Notes under the pieces: generated by a model
What the model saw: the letters and a program-made list of their open reading frames with translations, nothing else
What the model was told of the DNA's origin: nothing
Database searches by the model: none
Made by a program: the position numbers and the translations under genes
Source of the DNA: JBCBSK01 sp965250105
Lineage (GTDB): Bacteria > Pseudomonadota > Alphaproteobacteria > Rhizobiales > Tepidamorphaceae
NCBI GenBank assembly: GCA_965250105.1
Contig: OZ252290.1
Coordinates: forward strand, 124,001 to 188,000
Length of the DNA: 64,000 bases
Reading direction: 5' to 3'
In this document: positions 50,674-59,292 of the stretch, piece after piece
Position numbering within the stretch: the first letter of the stretch is position 1
Layout: every line of letters starts with the position of its first letter

Positions 50674-50812
50674 CCGAAACTGGGCACAAGCCGGCCTACC
50701 AACCTTGATCTTGATCAGCCCTGCGGTGACTACGTAGCGGACATGTTCAATCGCCAGGCAGCATCCGTAGATGCCCGGGGCGGATGTCACGCGATGCGCG
50801 ACAGAGGGTCCA

Positions 50813-51247
50813 TCATGGTTTTTCGTAGATGACGAAGGGCCGCAGCTTGCCGACCCGGTCATAGAGCGTCCGGGCGGTGGTGTTCGATGTCTGGGTCGTC
50901 CAGTAGAGCCGGGTCGCCCCGCGCTCTTGGGCGGCCGCATGGACCGCCTCGATGAGCGCCCGTCCCACGCCCCTGCCGCGCGCATCTGGCGCGGTGAACA
51001 GATCCTCGAGATAGCAATAGCCCCTGTCTGACCAAGTCGAGGGATGGAACAGGTAGTGGGTGATCCCGAGGATCTCACCATCTTGCTCGGCGGCGAGGCC
51101 GTGAATATCGACCATGGGATCGAGCAGGCGCTGCCAGGTCAACTGAACCATCTCCGGCGTCAGCTTGTGCTCGTAGAATGTCAGATAGCCATCCCAGAGC
51201 ACGGACCAGCGCTCATGGTCGGCCGCGACCAGCGGGCGAACGATCAT
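50813..51247 (-). CDS. GNAT family N-acetyltransferase
   Basis: Acetyl-CoA-dependent acetyltransferase, 144 residues, one GNAT domain. The acetyl-CoA loop is LFTAPDARGRGVGRALIEAV, and the C-terminal TSNTTARTLYDRVGKL is the usual motif B. GYCYLEDLF before the loop is typical of diamine or small-molecule acetyltransferases. It is 36 bp downstream of the aminotransferase gene, so it may acetylate the amino group installed on a sugar nucleotide, but stand-alone detoxification roles are equally possible. Confidence 0.86.
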   Translation of the reverse strand: MIVRPLVAADHERWSVLWDGYLTFYEHKLTPEMVQLTWQRLLDPMVDIHGLAAEQDGEILGITHYLFHPSTWSDRGYCYLEDLFTAPDARGRGVGRALIEAVHAAAQERGATRLYWTTQTSNTTARTLYDRVGKLRPFVIYEKP

Positions 51248-51282
51248 CGAAGGGTCACCATGTTTTCGTCAGGCCTGGGCGA

Positions 51283-52488
51283 TCACTGGCCATCGGCCCG
51301 AACATTCATCGCTTCTTCCAGCCGATCCACAACATAGCCGATCTCGTCACGTTCGAGATCGGGATGCAGCGGCAGGCTGATCACCTCGCCGGCGAGGCGG
51401 TCGGACACCGCGAGCGGCACGTCATGGCGCACGAAGCGCTGGAAGGCCGGATGCTTGTGCAGCGGCACACGGTAGAACAGCCCGGTGCCGACGCCGTCCT
51501 CCTGCAAGCGAGCGCGCACCACGTCGCGCTCGGGCAGCCGCGTCGTATAGAGCGCGAAGGGCGTGCGGTAACCGTCCGGAATATGCGGCGTCGGCAGCAT
51601 GCCATTGAGGCGCGCATTGTATTCCGCCGCGATCTGGTTGCGCGCTTCGAGTTCAGAGGGAAAGGCTTCGAGCTTCACCAGCAGGATGGCGGCCTGGATC
51701 GTGTCGAGCCGGCCGGTCATGCCGAGCCGCACCGCCTCGTCGCCATCGCCCTGGCGGCCATGCGTGCGAATGAGACGCACCGCTTCGGCGAGATCGTCGT
51801 CCTCGGTGAACACCGCCCCGCCATCGCCATAGGCGCCGAGCGGCTTGGTGGGATAGAAGCTCGCCGCCGAGATCGGCGCCAGCGCGCCGACATGACGCGA
51901 ACCGATGCCGCCACCGACGCTCTGTGCCGCATCCGCCGCGACGATCAGCCCGTGCCGCGCCGCGACGTCGGAAATCGCGGGATAATCGGCCGGCAGGCCG
52001 TAGAGATCGACCGGCATGATGACTTTCGGCACGAGAACGCCTTCAGCCTTGACCGCCTCGATCGCCCGTTCAAGGTCGTTGACCTCCATGTTGAAGGTGA
52101 CCGGATCGACGTCGACGAAGACCGGCGTTGCGCCGAGCGGCATGATCGATCCCGCCGTCGCCGAAAAGGTGAAGGCTGGCACGAAGACCGCGTCGCCCGG
52201 GCCGACATCGAGCGCCATCAGCATCATGGTGATCGCGTCGCGGCCCGACGAGACGGCGATGGCGTGCTTGGCGCCGGTGAACTCAACCAGCCTTTCCTCG
52301 AACTCCTGGACTTCCGGGCCGAGGACGAATTGGCCATGTTCAAGCACCTTGGCGATCCGCGCTTCGATGCGGTCATGCATGCGCGCCTGCTGACGCTTGA
52401 GATCGAACAGGTTCACACTGCGGCGAATGACGACGGGCTGGTCCGCGAGCGGGGCGGACGGGTTACTCGGCGACACGGGCAACTCCAT
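51283..52488 (-). CDS. DegT/DnrJ/EryC1/StrS aminotransferase, GnnB-like candidate
   Basis: PLP-dependent sugar aminotransferase of 401 residues. The PLP lysine is Lys215 in SFYPTKPLGAYGDGG; AVSSGRDAITMMLMAL, PAFTFSATAGSI, VDVDPVTFNM and ADAAQSVGG are family blocks. The ATG at 52488 lies inside the end of the upstream oxidoreductase gene (26-bp overlap), so the two are coupled. An oxidoreductase plus aminotransferase pair of this sort makes 3-amino sugars; in alphaproteobacteria with diamino-glucose lipid A the pair is GnnA-GnnB, producing UDP-GlcNAc3N. That specific role is inferred from pairing and size. Confidence 0.88.
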   Translation of the reverse strand: MELPVSPSNPSAPLADQPVVIRRSVNLFDLKRQQARMHDRIEARIAKVLEHGQFVLGPEVQEFEERLVEFTGAKHAIAVSSGRDAITMMLMALDVGPGDAVFVPAFTFSATAGSIMPLGATPVFVDVDPVTFNMEVNDLERAIEAVKAEGVLVPKVIMPVDLYGLPADYPAISDVAARHGLIVAADAAQSVGGGIGSRHVGALAPISAASFYPTKPLGAYGDGGAVFTEDDDLAEAVRLIRTHGRQGDGDEAVRLGMTGRLDTIQAAILLVKLEAFPSELEARNQIAAEYNARLNGMLPTPHIPDGYRTPFALYTTRLPERDVVRARLQEDGVGTGLFYRVPLHKHPAFQRFVRHDVPLAVSDRLAGEVISLPLHPDLERDEIGYVVDRLEEAMNVRADGQ

Positions 52489-53464
52489 TCTCGGCGGGCC
52501 TTGACAGGCCGGGCATGGGTCGGGTTTTCGCGCGCGCGCTGTCGAGCACGCGGCAGGCAAGATCGAGCGCATCGCGCCCGCGTGCGCCGTCTACCGTCGG
52601 CCGGCGCCCGGTGGCGACACAATCGAGAAATTCGCTGATCTCATTGGCCAGGCTGTCCTCGCGATCAATCGCGCGGGTCGTGCTGGTCAACGCGTCGCCG
52701 CCATTCAGGGCCGCGACGCGGTCGTGGCCCTGGCGGGTCAGCGTGCTTTCGGCGAAATCACAGACGAGCGTGACATCGGCGTCATGGACGATCATGCGCC
52801 TTTCGGTAGCGGCGGCGACGCGGCTCGCCGACACATTGGCGATCGTCCCGCCGTCGAAGGCGATACGGGCATCGACGCTGTCCTCGCCCTCGGAAAAAAC
52901 CGAGGCGGCCACCGCATCGACCCAGGCGATCGGCGATGGCACCAGCCCCAGCACCAGATCGAGATCGTGGATCATCAGGTCCAGGACGACGTTGACGTCG
53001 GTGGCCCGCTTACGCCAGGGCGCATGCCGGCGCACCTCGATCAGCCAGGGACGGTCGGTCTCGGCGCGCAGCGCCTTGAAGGCGGCCGAATGGCGCTCGA
53101 TATGCCCGACCTGAAGAATGAGCCCGTGGCGATCCGCCTTGTCGACCAGCGCATCGGCCGATGCGAGATCCGGCGTGATCGGCTTTTCCACCAGGACATG
53201 GATGCCGAGATCGAGCAACTCCGACACCGCATCGAAATGGAGCGAGGTCGGTGTCGCGACGCTGACCAGGTCGACGCGGCCGGCCAGATCCGCGATACGG
53301 GTAAGCGGCGTCACGCCATATTCGGCGGCGACGGCCTGTCCCCGCGCCGGGTCGGCATCGACGACGGCAACGAGATCGGCATTCGGATGAGCCGCATAAT
53401 GCTTGGCGTGGAAGCGGCCGAAATAGCCAACCCCGACAACGGCTGCGCGCAGGCGTGATGTCAT
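52463..53464 (-). CDS. Gfo/Idh/MocA oxidoreductase, GnnA-like candidate
   Basis: NAD-dependent sugar-nucleotide dehydrogenase, 333 residues. The N-terminal Rossmann motif is VVGVGYFGRFHAKHY, followed by SVATPTSLHFD, LVEKPITP (catalytic Lys region) and LQVGHIERHSAAFKAL, and DLMIHDLDLVLGL with the conserved HD. These last blocks are typical of UDP-GlcNAc 3-dehydrogenase (GnnA). It would oxidise C3 of UDP-GlcNAc for the aminotransferase encoded directly downstream. WlbA/WbpB-type activity on UDP-GlcNAcA is an alternative, since ugd is 4 kb away. Confidence 0.86.
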   Translation of the reverse strand: MTSRLRAAVVGVGYFGRFHAKHYAAHPNADLVAVVDADPARGQAVAAEYGVTPLTRIADLAGRVDLVSVATPTSLHFDAVSELLDLGIHVLVEKPITPDLASADALVDKADRHGLILQVGHIERHSAAFKALRAETDRPWLIEVRRHAPWRKRATDVNVVLDLMIHDLDLVLGLVPSPIAWVDAVAASVFSEGEDSVDARIAFDGGTIANVSASRVAAATERRMIVHDADVTLVCDFAESTLTRQGHDRVAALNGGDALTSTTRAIDREDSLANEISEFLDCVATGRRPTVDGARGRDALDLACRVLDSARAKTRPMPGLSRPAENGVARVAE

Positions 53465-53488
53465 GACCGCCCTCTTGGCATTCCACCT

Positions 53489-54907
53489 CTAGAGAAGCAA
53501 GACGGCGGCAAGCCCCAGAAAAGCAAAAAATCCAACGATGTCGGTAACAGTTGTGAGGAACACGCTTGAGGCAATCGCCGGGTCGATGCCGATCTTGTCG
53601 AGCAGGAGCGGAATGAGAATGCCGGCGAGCCCGGCGCAAATCAGATTGACGATCATCGCCAGCGCGATCACGGCGGCGAGCCCGGCATCCTGAAACCAGA
53701 CGAACGTGATCAGGCCGACCAGCACCGCGAAGGCGGTTCCATTCAGAAAGCCGACAAGCACTTCGCGCGTGATGACGCGCCCGGCATTGAACGCGCCCAG
53801 TTCCCGCGTCGCCAGGCCGCGCACGGCGACCGTCATGGTCTGGGTCCCCGCATTGCCGCCCATCGAGGCGACGATCGGCATCAGAATGGCCAGCGCCACC
53901 ATCTGCTGGATCGTGGCGTCGAATAGGCCGATCACGAGGGATGCCAGGAACGCCGTCATGAGATTGACCACGAGCCAGACGAAGCGGTTGCGCGCGGTAT
54001 AGAACACGCTGTCGCTGATCTCCTCGTCGCCGACCCCCGACAGTCGGCGAATGTCCTCTTCCGCTTCCTCCTGGATGACGTCGACGATGTCGTCGATCAT
54101 GATCGAGCCGACGAGCCGGTCGTTCTCGTCGAGCACGGCCGCCGAGACCAGATTGTAGCGGTCGAATTCGCGCGCCACATCCTCCTGGTCCTCGGTGGCC
54201 GCGAAATCGTGACGCGACGGCGCCATGATCTCGTCGATCCGCACCGGCCGGCGGGTGCGCAGCAAGGTGTCGAGCGGCACCACGCCGAGGAGATGGAAGG
54301 CCGGGTCGACGACGAAGAGTTCGTAGAACTGGGTCGGCAGGTCGTCGGAGACGCGCATATAGTCGATGGTCTGGCCGACCGACCAGAAGGGCGGCACGGC
54401 GATGAATTCCGTCTGCATCAGACGGCCAGCGCTGTCCTCGGGATAGTCGAGGCTGCGCTTGAGCCTGAGACGCTCGAATTCCGGCAGGCGCGCGAGGATG
54501 GCGTCCTTGTCCTCGTCATCGAGGTCTTCGAGGATGTAGACCGCGTCATCGGATTCAAGATCGCGGACGCCTTCCGCGACCGCCTCGGCCGGCAGGTCGG
54601 CGATGATGCGCTCGCGCACGGTGTCGTCGACCTCGGTGAGAATGGTGAAGTCGAAACGCGAGCCCAGCAGCCGGACGAGCCGGGTCGCGTCCTGCGGCGG
54701 CAACAAATTGACCAGATCCCCGACATCGGCCTCTTCGAGATCGGCGAGCAGCGCGTTCAGCGCATCGGCGTCGCCGGCGTCGAGCGCGGCTTCGATGTCG
54801 TCGATGAAGTCCGACAGGAACGCGCCGTCCTCGTCACGCACGGGGCGCGGCATGACGGTCGTCGCGGCATCGGGGCGTGCGATAGTGTCGAGATCCGTCA
54901 TGCTCAT
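53489..54907 (-). CDS. mgtE: Magnesium transporter MgtE
   Basis: Mg2+ channel of 472 residues. A cytoplasmic MgtE-N domain (helical, about 30-150, with LLPPQDATRLVRLLG) is followed by two CBS domains (about 160-285), the plug helix DIVDVIQEEAEEDIRRLSG, and five transmembrane helices from about residue 310. The pore signature is seen in ILMPIVASMGGNAGTQTMTV. The family is gated by intracellular Mg2+. Two ATGs two codons apart (54907, 54901) could serve as start. It is 24 bp after the Gfo/Idh gene's start region on the same strand and likely transcribed separately upstream of it. Confidence 0.96.
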   Translation of the reverse strand: MSMTDLDTIARPDAATTVMPRPVRDEDGAFLSDFIDDIEAALDAGDADALNALLADLEEADVGDLVNLLPPQDATRLVRLLGSRFDFTILTEVDDTVRERIIADLPAEAVAEGVRDLESDDAVYILEDLDDEDKDAILARLPEFERLRLKRSLDYPEDSAGRLMQTEFIAVPPFWSVGQTIDYMRVSDDLPTQFYELFVVDPAFHLLGVVPLDTLLRTRRPVRIDEIMAPSRHDFAATEDQEDVAREFDRYNLVSAAVLDENDRLVGSIMIDDIVDVIQEEAEEDIRRLSGVGDEEISDSVFYTARNRFVWLVVNLMTAFLASLVIGLFDATIQQMVALAILMPIVASMGGNAGTQTMTVAVRGLATRELGAFNAGRVITREVLVGFLNGTAFAVLVGLITFVWFQDAGLAAVIALAMIVNLICAGLAGILIPLLLDKIGIDPAIASSVFLTTVTDIVGFFAFLGLAAVLLL

Positions 54908-54944
54908 GCGCCCTTAAAAACCATCTTGAAGAACCGTGTCGCGC

Positions 54945-54969
54945 GATCCGATCGGGCCGGATCCGATCG
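54945..54969. repeat. Short direct repeat upstream of mgtE
   Basis: GATCCGATCG occurs twice with a 5-base spacer, about 40 bp before the mgtE start. It lies in a 213-bp gene-free stretch to tRNA-Leu that holds no other recognisable element; no Mg-sensing leader was identified. Confidence 0.4.
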
Positions 54970-55120
54970 AATCGCATGCATGTGCTCTAACGCAGCTTGC
55001 AGGGCGGACCTAGCGAAATAGGGTGGCCGAAGGCGCCGGCCAGTTGGCCGAAGACAGCGGCGGGCGGCGTAGCGCGCCTGCCCGATGAGTTGGCCGGAGA
55101 TGGCATCGCGCCAACAAGGG

Positions 55121-55206
55121 TGGTGCGGGCGGCGGGACTCGAACCCGCATGCTCTTGGAGCGAGGGATTTTAAGTCCCTTGTGTCTACCAATTCCACCAC
55201 GCCCGC
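55121..55206 (-). tRNA. tRNA-Leu (anticodon UAA)
   Basis: 86-nt class II tRNA on the reverse strand with encoded CCA. The acceptor stem GCGGGCG/CGCCCGC is perfect, the anticodon stem AGGGA/TCCCT surrounds CTTAAAA with TAA at 34-36, a long variable arm follows (CTCGCTCCAAGAGC region), and the T arm has GGTTCGAGTCC. Reads UUA and UUG. Confidence 0.97.
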
Positions 55207-55308
55207 TTTTGCCGCGCGGCGGTTAAGCGTTAGCGCAGGTGCGCATGGTCATGCAAAGCGCAAATGCCGGTGCCCCGCGCCGGTCGTTGCCGCCGGCCTC
55301 GTCGGCTG

Positions 55309-55794
55309 TCAGCCCTGCCGGTTGGCGATCGGCGGCTGGAAGACGAGGTCCAGGTCCCAGGGGAAATAGATCCAGGTGTCCTGGCTGACCTCGGTCACGA
55401 AGGTGTCGACCAGCCGCCGGCCGATCGGCTTGGCGTAGACGGTGGCGAAATGCGCCCGCGGCAGCAGCCCGCGCACCACGTCGAGCGTCTTGCCGGTGTC
55501 GGCCAGATCGTCGATCACGAGCACCCCTGCCCCGTCGCCGAACTGGTCCGCGACGGGCTTCAGGATCCGGACGTCGCCCTGTCTGGTCTCCTCGTGATAG
55601 GAGGCGATCGAGATGCTCTCGACGACGCGAATGCCGAGTTCGCGCGCGACGATCGCCGCCGGCACCAACCCGCCGCGCGAGATCGCGACGATCGCCTCGA
55701 AGCCGTTCGTGTCGGCAAGCCGCCAGGCGAGCGCGCGCGCGTCGCGATGAAACTGTTCCCAGGAGACGGGGAAGGATTTTTCCGGCTCGCTCAC
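55309..55794 (-). CDS. gpt: Xanthine phosphoribosyltransferase
   Basis: Salvages xanthine and guanine to XMP and GMP. The 161-residue product aligns over its length with E. coli Gpt: VSWEQFHRDARALAWRL, AISRGGLVPAAIVARELGI, the PRPP loop VLVIDDLADTGKT, AHFATVYAKPIGRRLVDTF and QDTWIYFPWDLDLVFQPPI. Start is a GTG at 55794 overlapping the upstream gene's stop (GTGA). It lies downstream of the CinA-type gene on the same strand. Confidence 0.94.
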   Translation of the reverse strand: MSEPEKSFPVSWEQFHRDARALAWRLADTNGFEAIVAISRGGLVPAAIVARELGIRVVESISIASYHEETRQGDVRILKPVADQFGDGAGVLVIDDLADTGKTLDVVRGLLPRAHFATVYAKPIGRRLVDTFVTEVSQDTWIYFPWDLDLVFQPPIANRQG

Positions 55795-56546
55795 GAGGCG
55801 ACCTCTATGCCATTCGTTGAAAACATCTCGCGCACGAGGGTTTCGGCCCGGTCCAGGGCGGCCGCGTCGACGCTACGCAGGACGACCGAGGTTCGGAACA
55901 CGCCGTTCTCGAAGGACGGATAGCTGCCGATCGACACCGGCGTCCGGTCCTGGATGACGCGCAGCAGATCGGCGAGATCGCCCTCGCGGTGATTGGCGAC
56001 GATGGTCCGGCTGTCGACCCGCCGTCCGGTACGCAGACGTGGCGCCACGCTGTCGAGCATGGCCTGCATGATGGCGGGCACGCCGGCCATGACGATGACA
56101 TTGTCGATCCTAAAGCCGGGCGCCGCCGTGACGGCATTCTCGATCAGCTCGGCGCCCTCAGGAATGCGCGCCATGCGCAGCCGCGCCGGATTGAGGCCTT
56201 CCTGGCCGTGGCGCGCTTCCAGAAGCGCCACCGCGCGAGGGTCGACATCGATCGGAACGCCAAGCGCGGCCGCGACCGAATCGGCGGTGATATCGTCATG
56301 GGTCGGACCGATGCCGCCGGTGGTGAACAGATAGGTATGCGACGCCCGCAAGGCGTTGACGGCGTCGACGATGCGGGCGGCGACATCGGGGACCACGCGC
56401 ACTTCCTTGAGGCCGATGCCGATCGCGGTCAGATAGTCGGCGATATAGCCGATGTTCTTGTCCTTTGTCCGGCCCGACAGGATCTCATCGCCGATGACGA
56501 GCAATGCCGCCGTCACCTCGTCATGCGTTTGCGCCGCTTCCGTCAT
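55791..56546 (-). CDS. CinA N-terminal/MoaB-type molybdopterin-binding domain protein
   Basis: Product of 251 residues with a MoCF_biosynth (MoaB/MogA-like) domain: LLVIGDEILSGRTKDKN at the start, TTGGIGPTHDDITADSVA, and PGFRIDNVIVMAGVPAIM. This corresponds to the N-terminal half of CinA (the COMPETENCE/damage-inducible A domain); the C-terminal nicotinamide-nucleotide amidase is absent. Family members have been linked to ADP-ribose pyrophosphatase activity, but the role of stand-alone proteins is unclear. The ATG at 56546 follows GGGAGTGAG. Divergent from sfsA across 119 bp. Confidence 0.88.
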   Translation of the reverse strand: MTEAAQTHDEVTAALLVIGDEILSGRTKDKNIGYIADYLTAIGIGLKEVRVVPDVAARIVDAVNALRASHTYLFTTGGIGPTHDDITADSVAAALGVPIDVDPRAVALLEARHGQEGLNPARLRMARIPEGAELIENAVTAAPGFRIDNVIVMAGVPAIMQAMLDSVAPRLRTGRRVDSRTIVANHREGDLADLLRVIQDRTPVSIGSYPSFENGVFRTSVVLRSVDAAALDRAETLVREMFSTNGIEVAS

Positions 56547-56665
56547 GCCTGTCCGCTCACTCCCGGCTGGCCTCACCCGTGGCCCCGACCAGCCTGCCCT
56601 GTTGCGATCCGGCCTACGCCCGGCTACCAGCAAGCGCAAGTCCAAAGCCCCCTATCCGGTTCGCC

Positions 56666-57388
56666 ATGCACTATCCCTCGCCGCTTCTCGAAGGCCGGCT
56701 GATCAGCCGCTACAAGCGCTTTTTCGCCGATATCGAACTCGCATCCGGCGAGATCATCACCGCCCATTGCCCCAATCCGGGCTCGATGCTCGGTCTCAAG
56801 GCGCCGGGCCTGCGCGCCTTCGTGTCCGAAAGCGACAATCCGAAACGCAAGCTCAAGCACACGCTCGAAGTGCTGGAAGTCGACGACGGCCGGGGCCCGA
56901 CGCTGGTCGGCATCAATACCGGACGGCCCAATGCGATCGTCGAGCGCGCCATCACCGATGGCCTGCTGCCGGCGCTATCGGGCTATGACGGGCTGCGTCG
57001 CGAGGTGAAATATGGCGCATCGAGCCGCATCGACATCCTGCTCCAGGCCGACGGGCGGCCGGACTGCTATGTCGAGGTCAAGAATGTCCACCTGGTGCGC
57101 ACGGCGGGCCTGGCCGAGTTTCCCGATTCGGTCACCGCGCGCGGCGCCAAGCATCTCGACGAACTGGGCGATATGGTCGCGAACGGCCAGCGGGCCGTAA
57201 TGGTCTATCTCGTCCACCGCGACGATTGCGACCGGCTGCGTTTCGCCCGCGACATCGACCCAGCCTATGGCCAGGCCTTCGACCGGGCGATCGCGCGCGG
57301 GGTCGAGGCGGTCGCGATCTCCTGCACCGTCACACTCGAAGACACGGTGGCGCGCCGGCCGATCCCGATCGAGGAGGCAGGGCTGTAG
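56666..57388 (+). CDS. sfsA: DNA/RNA nuclease SfsA family protein
   Basis: Product of 240 residues, usual family size (about 235). It opens with LLEGRLISRYKRFFADIEL (OB-like part), then AHCPNPGSMLGL, EVKYGASSRIDILLQ and CYVEVKNVHLV, the PD-(D/E)xK-type nuclease-like core, and a C-terminal RAVMVYLVHRDDC block. E. coli SfsA was first described as a sugar-fermentation stimulation protein. The ATG at 56666 fits the family N-terminus. Followed by 191 bp without a gene before map. Confidence 0.93.
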   Translation: MHYPSPLLEGRLISRYKRFFADIELASGEIITAHCPNPGSMLGLKAPGLRAFVSESDNPKRKLKHTLEVLEVDDGRGPTLVGINTGRPNAIVERAITDGLLPALSGYDGLRREVKYGASSRIDILLQADGRPDCYVEVKNVHLVRTAGLAEFPDSVTARGAKHLDELGDMVANGQRAVMVYLVHRDDCDRLRFARDIDPAYGQAFDRAIARGVEAVAISCTVTLEDTVARRPIPIEEAGL

Positions 57389-57579
57389 GGCGCGGCCTGA
57401 GCCGCGTGCGGGAGCAGTCCGCGAGACCCAGCCGCCGTCCGCGACACGGATTGCCGGGCCTGCCCCTTCAAACCGGGGCTCGAAGTCTCTAAGTTTGGTC
57501 AGATGTGAGCAGCGCAGCGCGCCCGACCTCGCCCATGTGTTTCCGGACGCCCGGCGTCCCGACCTGATGGACCGGCCCC

Positions 57580-58407
57580 ATGAGCTATATCGACGCAGAT
57601 ACCGCCCCTCATCGCAATACCGGCCAGATCAAGATCTACGGGCCGGAGGCGTTCGACGGCATGCGCAAGGCCGGCCAGGTGGCCGCCGGGGCGCTCGACC
57701 TCCTCGCGGGCGCGGTGGCGCCCGGCGTGACGACCGATCATCTCGACCGGCTGGCCTTCACCTTCGCCCGCGACAACGGCGCCATTCCAGCGACGCTCTA
57801 TTATCGCGGCTACACCCATTCGATCTGCACCTCGATCAACCATGTGGTCTGCCACGGCATTCCCAATGACAAGCCGCTGCGCGAGGGCGATATCCTCAAT
57901 ATCGACATCACCCTGATCGTCGACGGCTGGCATGGCGATACGAGCCGGATGTATGCCGTCGGCGAGGTGTCGCGGCGGGCCGAACGGCTGATCGACATCA
58001 CCTATGAAGCCATGTGGCGCGGTATCAAGGCGATCCGGCCGGGCCGGACGACGGGCGATATCGGTGCCGCCATCCAGGCTTACGCCGAAAGCGAACGCGC
58101 CAGCGTGGTGCGCGATTTCTGCGGCCATGGCGTGGGGCGCGTGTTCCACGACACGCCGAACATCCTGCATTACGGCACCGGCGGTGAAGGCATCGAACTG
58201 AAGCCCGGCATGCTGTTCACCGTCGAACCGATGATCAATCTCGGTCGCCAGCACGTGAAGATCCTCGCCGACGGCTGGACGGCGGTGACCCGCGACCGGT
58301 CGCTGTCGGCCCAGTTCGAACATTCGGTGGGCGTCACCGAGGACGGTGTCGAGGCCTTCACCATCTCGCCGGCCGGGCTCGACAAGCCGCCTTACAAGAA
58401 GACGTAA
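57580..58407 (+). CDS. map: Type I methionine aminopeptidase
   Basis: Removes the N-terminal Met from nascent proteins. The 275-residue product has the metal ligands in order: Asp in NIDITLIVDGWHGDTSRMY (two Asp), His in CGHGVGRVFH, Glu in FTVEPMIN and Glu in AQFEHSVGVTEDG; SINHVVCHGIPN holds the substrate His. An N-terminal extension of about 20 residues before GPEAFDGMRKAGQ is short. It is followed after 12 bp by radC, an order common in alphaproteobacteria. Confidence 0.97.
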   Translation: MSYIDADTAPHRNTGQIKIYGPEAFDGMRKAGQVAAGALDLLAGAVAPGVTTDHLDRLAFTFARDNGAIPATLYYRGYTHSICTSINHVVCHGIPNDKPLREGDILNIDITLIVDGWHGDTSRMYAVGEVSRRAERLIDITYEAMWRGIKAIRPGRTTGDIGAAIQAYAESERASVVRDFCGHGVGRVFHDTPNILHYGTGGEGIELKPGMLFTVEPMINLGRQHVKILADGWTAVTRDRSLSAQFEHSVGVTEDGVEAFTISPAGLDKPPYKKT

Positions 58408-58419
58408 GGCCGGGCGGGA

Positions 58420-59121
58420 GTGAGCGGGGCGTTTCGCGACAGAGCCGTCAGGCCGCACTATCACGGCCACCGCGAACGCCTGCGCCAGCGCTTTCGCGAG
58501 GCCGGCGGCGACGCCCTGCCCGACTACGAGCTCCTGGAACTGATCCTGTTCCGCGCCCTGCCGCGGCGCGACACCAAGCCGATCGCCAAGGCGCTGATCG
58601 ACCGCTTCGGCAGTTTCGGTGAGGTGCTCAACGCCCCGCCGGCTCAGCTCGCCGAGGTGTCGGGCCTCGGCGACACCGCGATCACCGAACTGAAACTCGT
58701 GAGCGCGGCGGCCGAACGCGTCGCCAAGGGCGCCGTGGTCGGCCGACCCGTCCTGTCGAGCTGGTCGAGCGTTATCGACTATTGCCGCACCTCGATGGCC
58801 TTCGCCGACCGCGAGGAATTCCGGATCCTGTTCCTCGACAAGCGCAACAGGTTGATCGCCGCCGAACGCCAGCAGACCGGCACCGTCGATCATACGCCGG
58901 TCTATCCGAGGGAAGTCGTCAAGCGGGCGCTCGAACTGTCGGCCACCGCCATCATTCTCGTCCACAACCACCCCTCGGGCGACCCGACGCCGAGCAATGC
59001 GGACATCAAGATGACGCGCACCATCGCCGACATCGCCGAGCCGATCGGCGTGGCGGTGCACGACCACATCATCGTCGGCAAGGAAGGCCATGCGAGCTTC
59101 CGCGCGCTGGGTCTGCTGTGA
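58420..59121 (+). CDS. radC: RadC family JAB domain protein
   Basis: Protein of 233 residues with an N-terminal helix-hairpin-helix region (LPDYELLELILFRALPRRD, LAEVSGLGDTAITELK) and a C-terminal MPN/JAB domain with the metalloprotease-like motif HNHPSGDPTPSNAD. Despite the name, a role in DNA repair is not established. Start is a GTG at 58420 with GGGCGGG just before it. Located 12 bp after map. Confidence 0.94.
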   Translation: MSGAFRDRAVRPHYHGHRERLRQRFREAGGDALPDYELLELILFRALPRRDTKPIAKALIDRFGSFGEVLNAPPAQLAEVSGLGDTAITELKLVSAAAERVAKGAVVGRPVLSSWSSVIDYCRTSMAFADREEFRILFLDKRNRLIAAERQQTGTVDHTPVYPREVVKRALELSATAIILVHNHPSGDPTPSNADIKMTRTIADIAEPIGVAVHDHIIVGKEGHASFRALGLL

Positions 59122-59292
59122 TGCCTGCCCGTTCCCGCGCCACAACGCGCGTGCAATTGCCGGCATTATCGGCACTTGGCCGCCTAAGCATGACGAAGCG
59201 GGCGGCAGGCCCTTCCGTTCGACGGTCCGCTTCGCCTATCGTGACACAACCATGTCAGTCGGGTTGCGTTGCATAGCGGGCGTTGCGAGATC

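Noticed and set aside
57462..57479. Terminator hairpin GCCCC/GGGGC after sfsA
   Set aside because: Only five base pairs with an eight-base loop and no U tract; not distinguishable from chance in GC-rich DNA.
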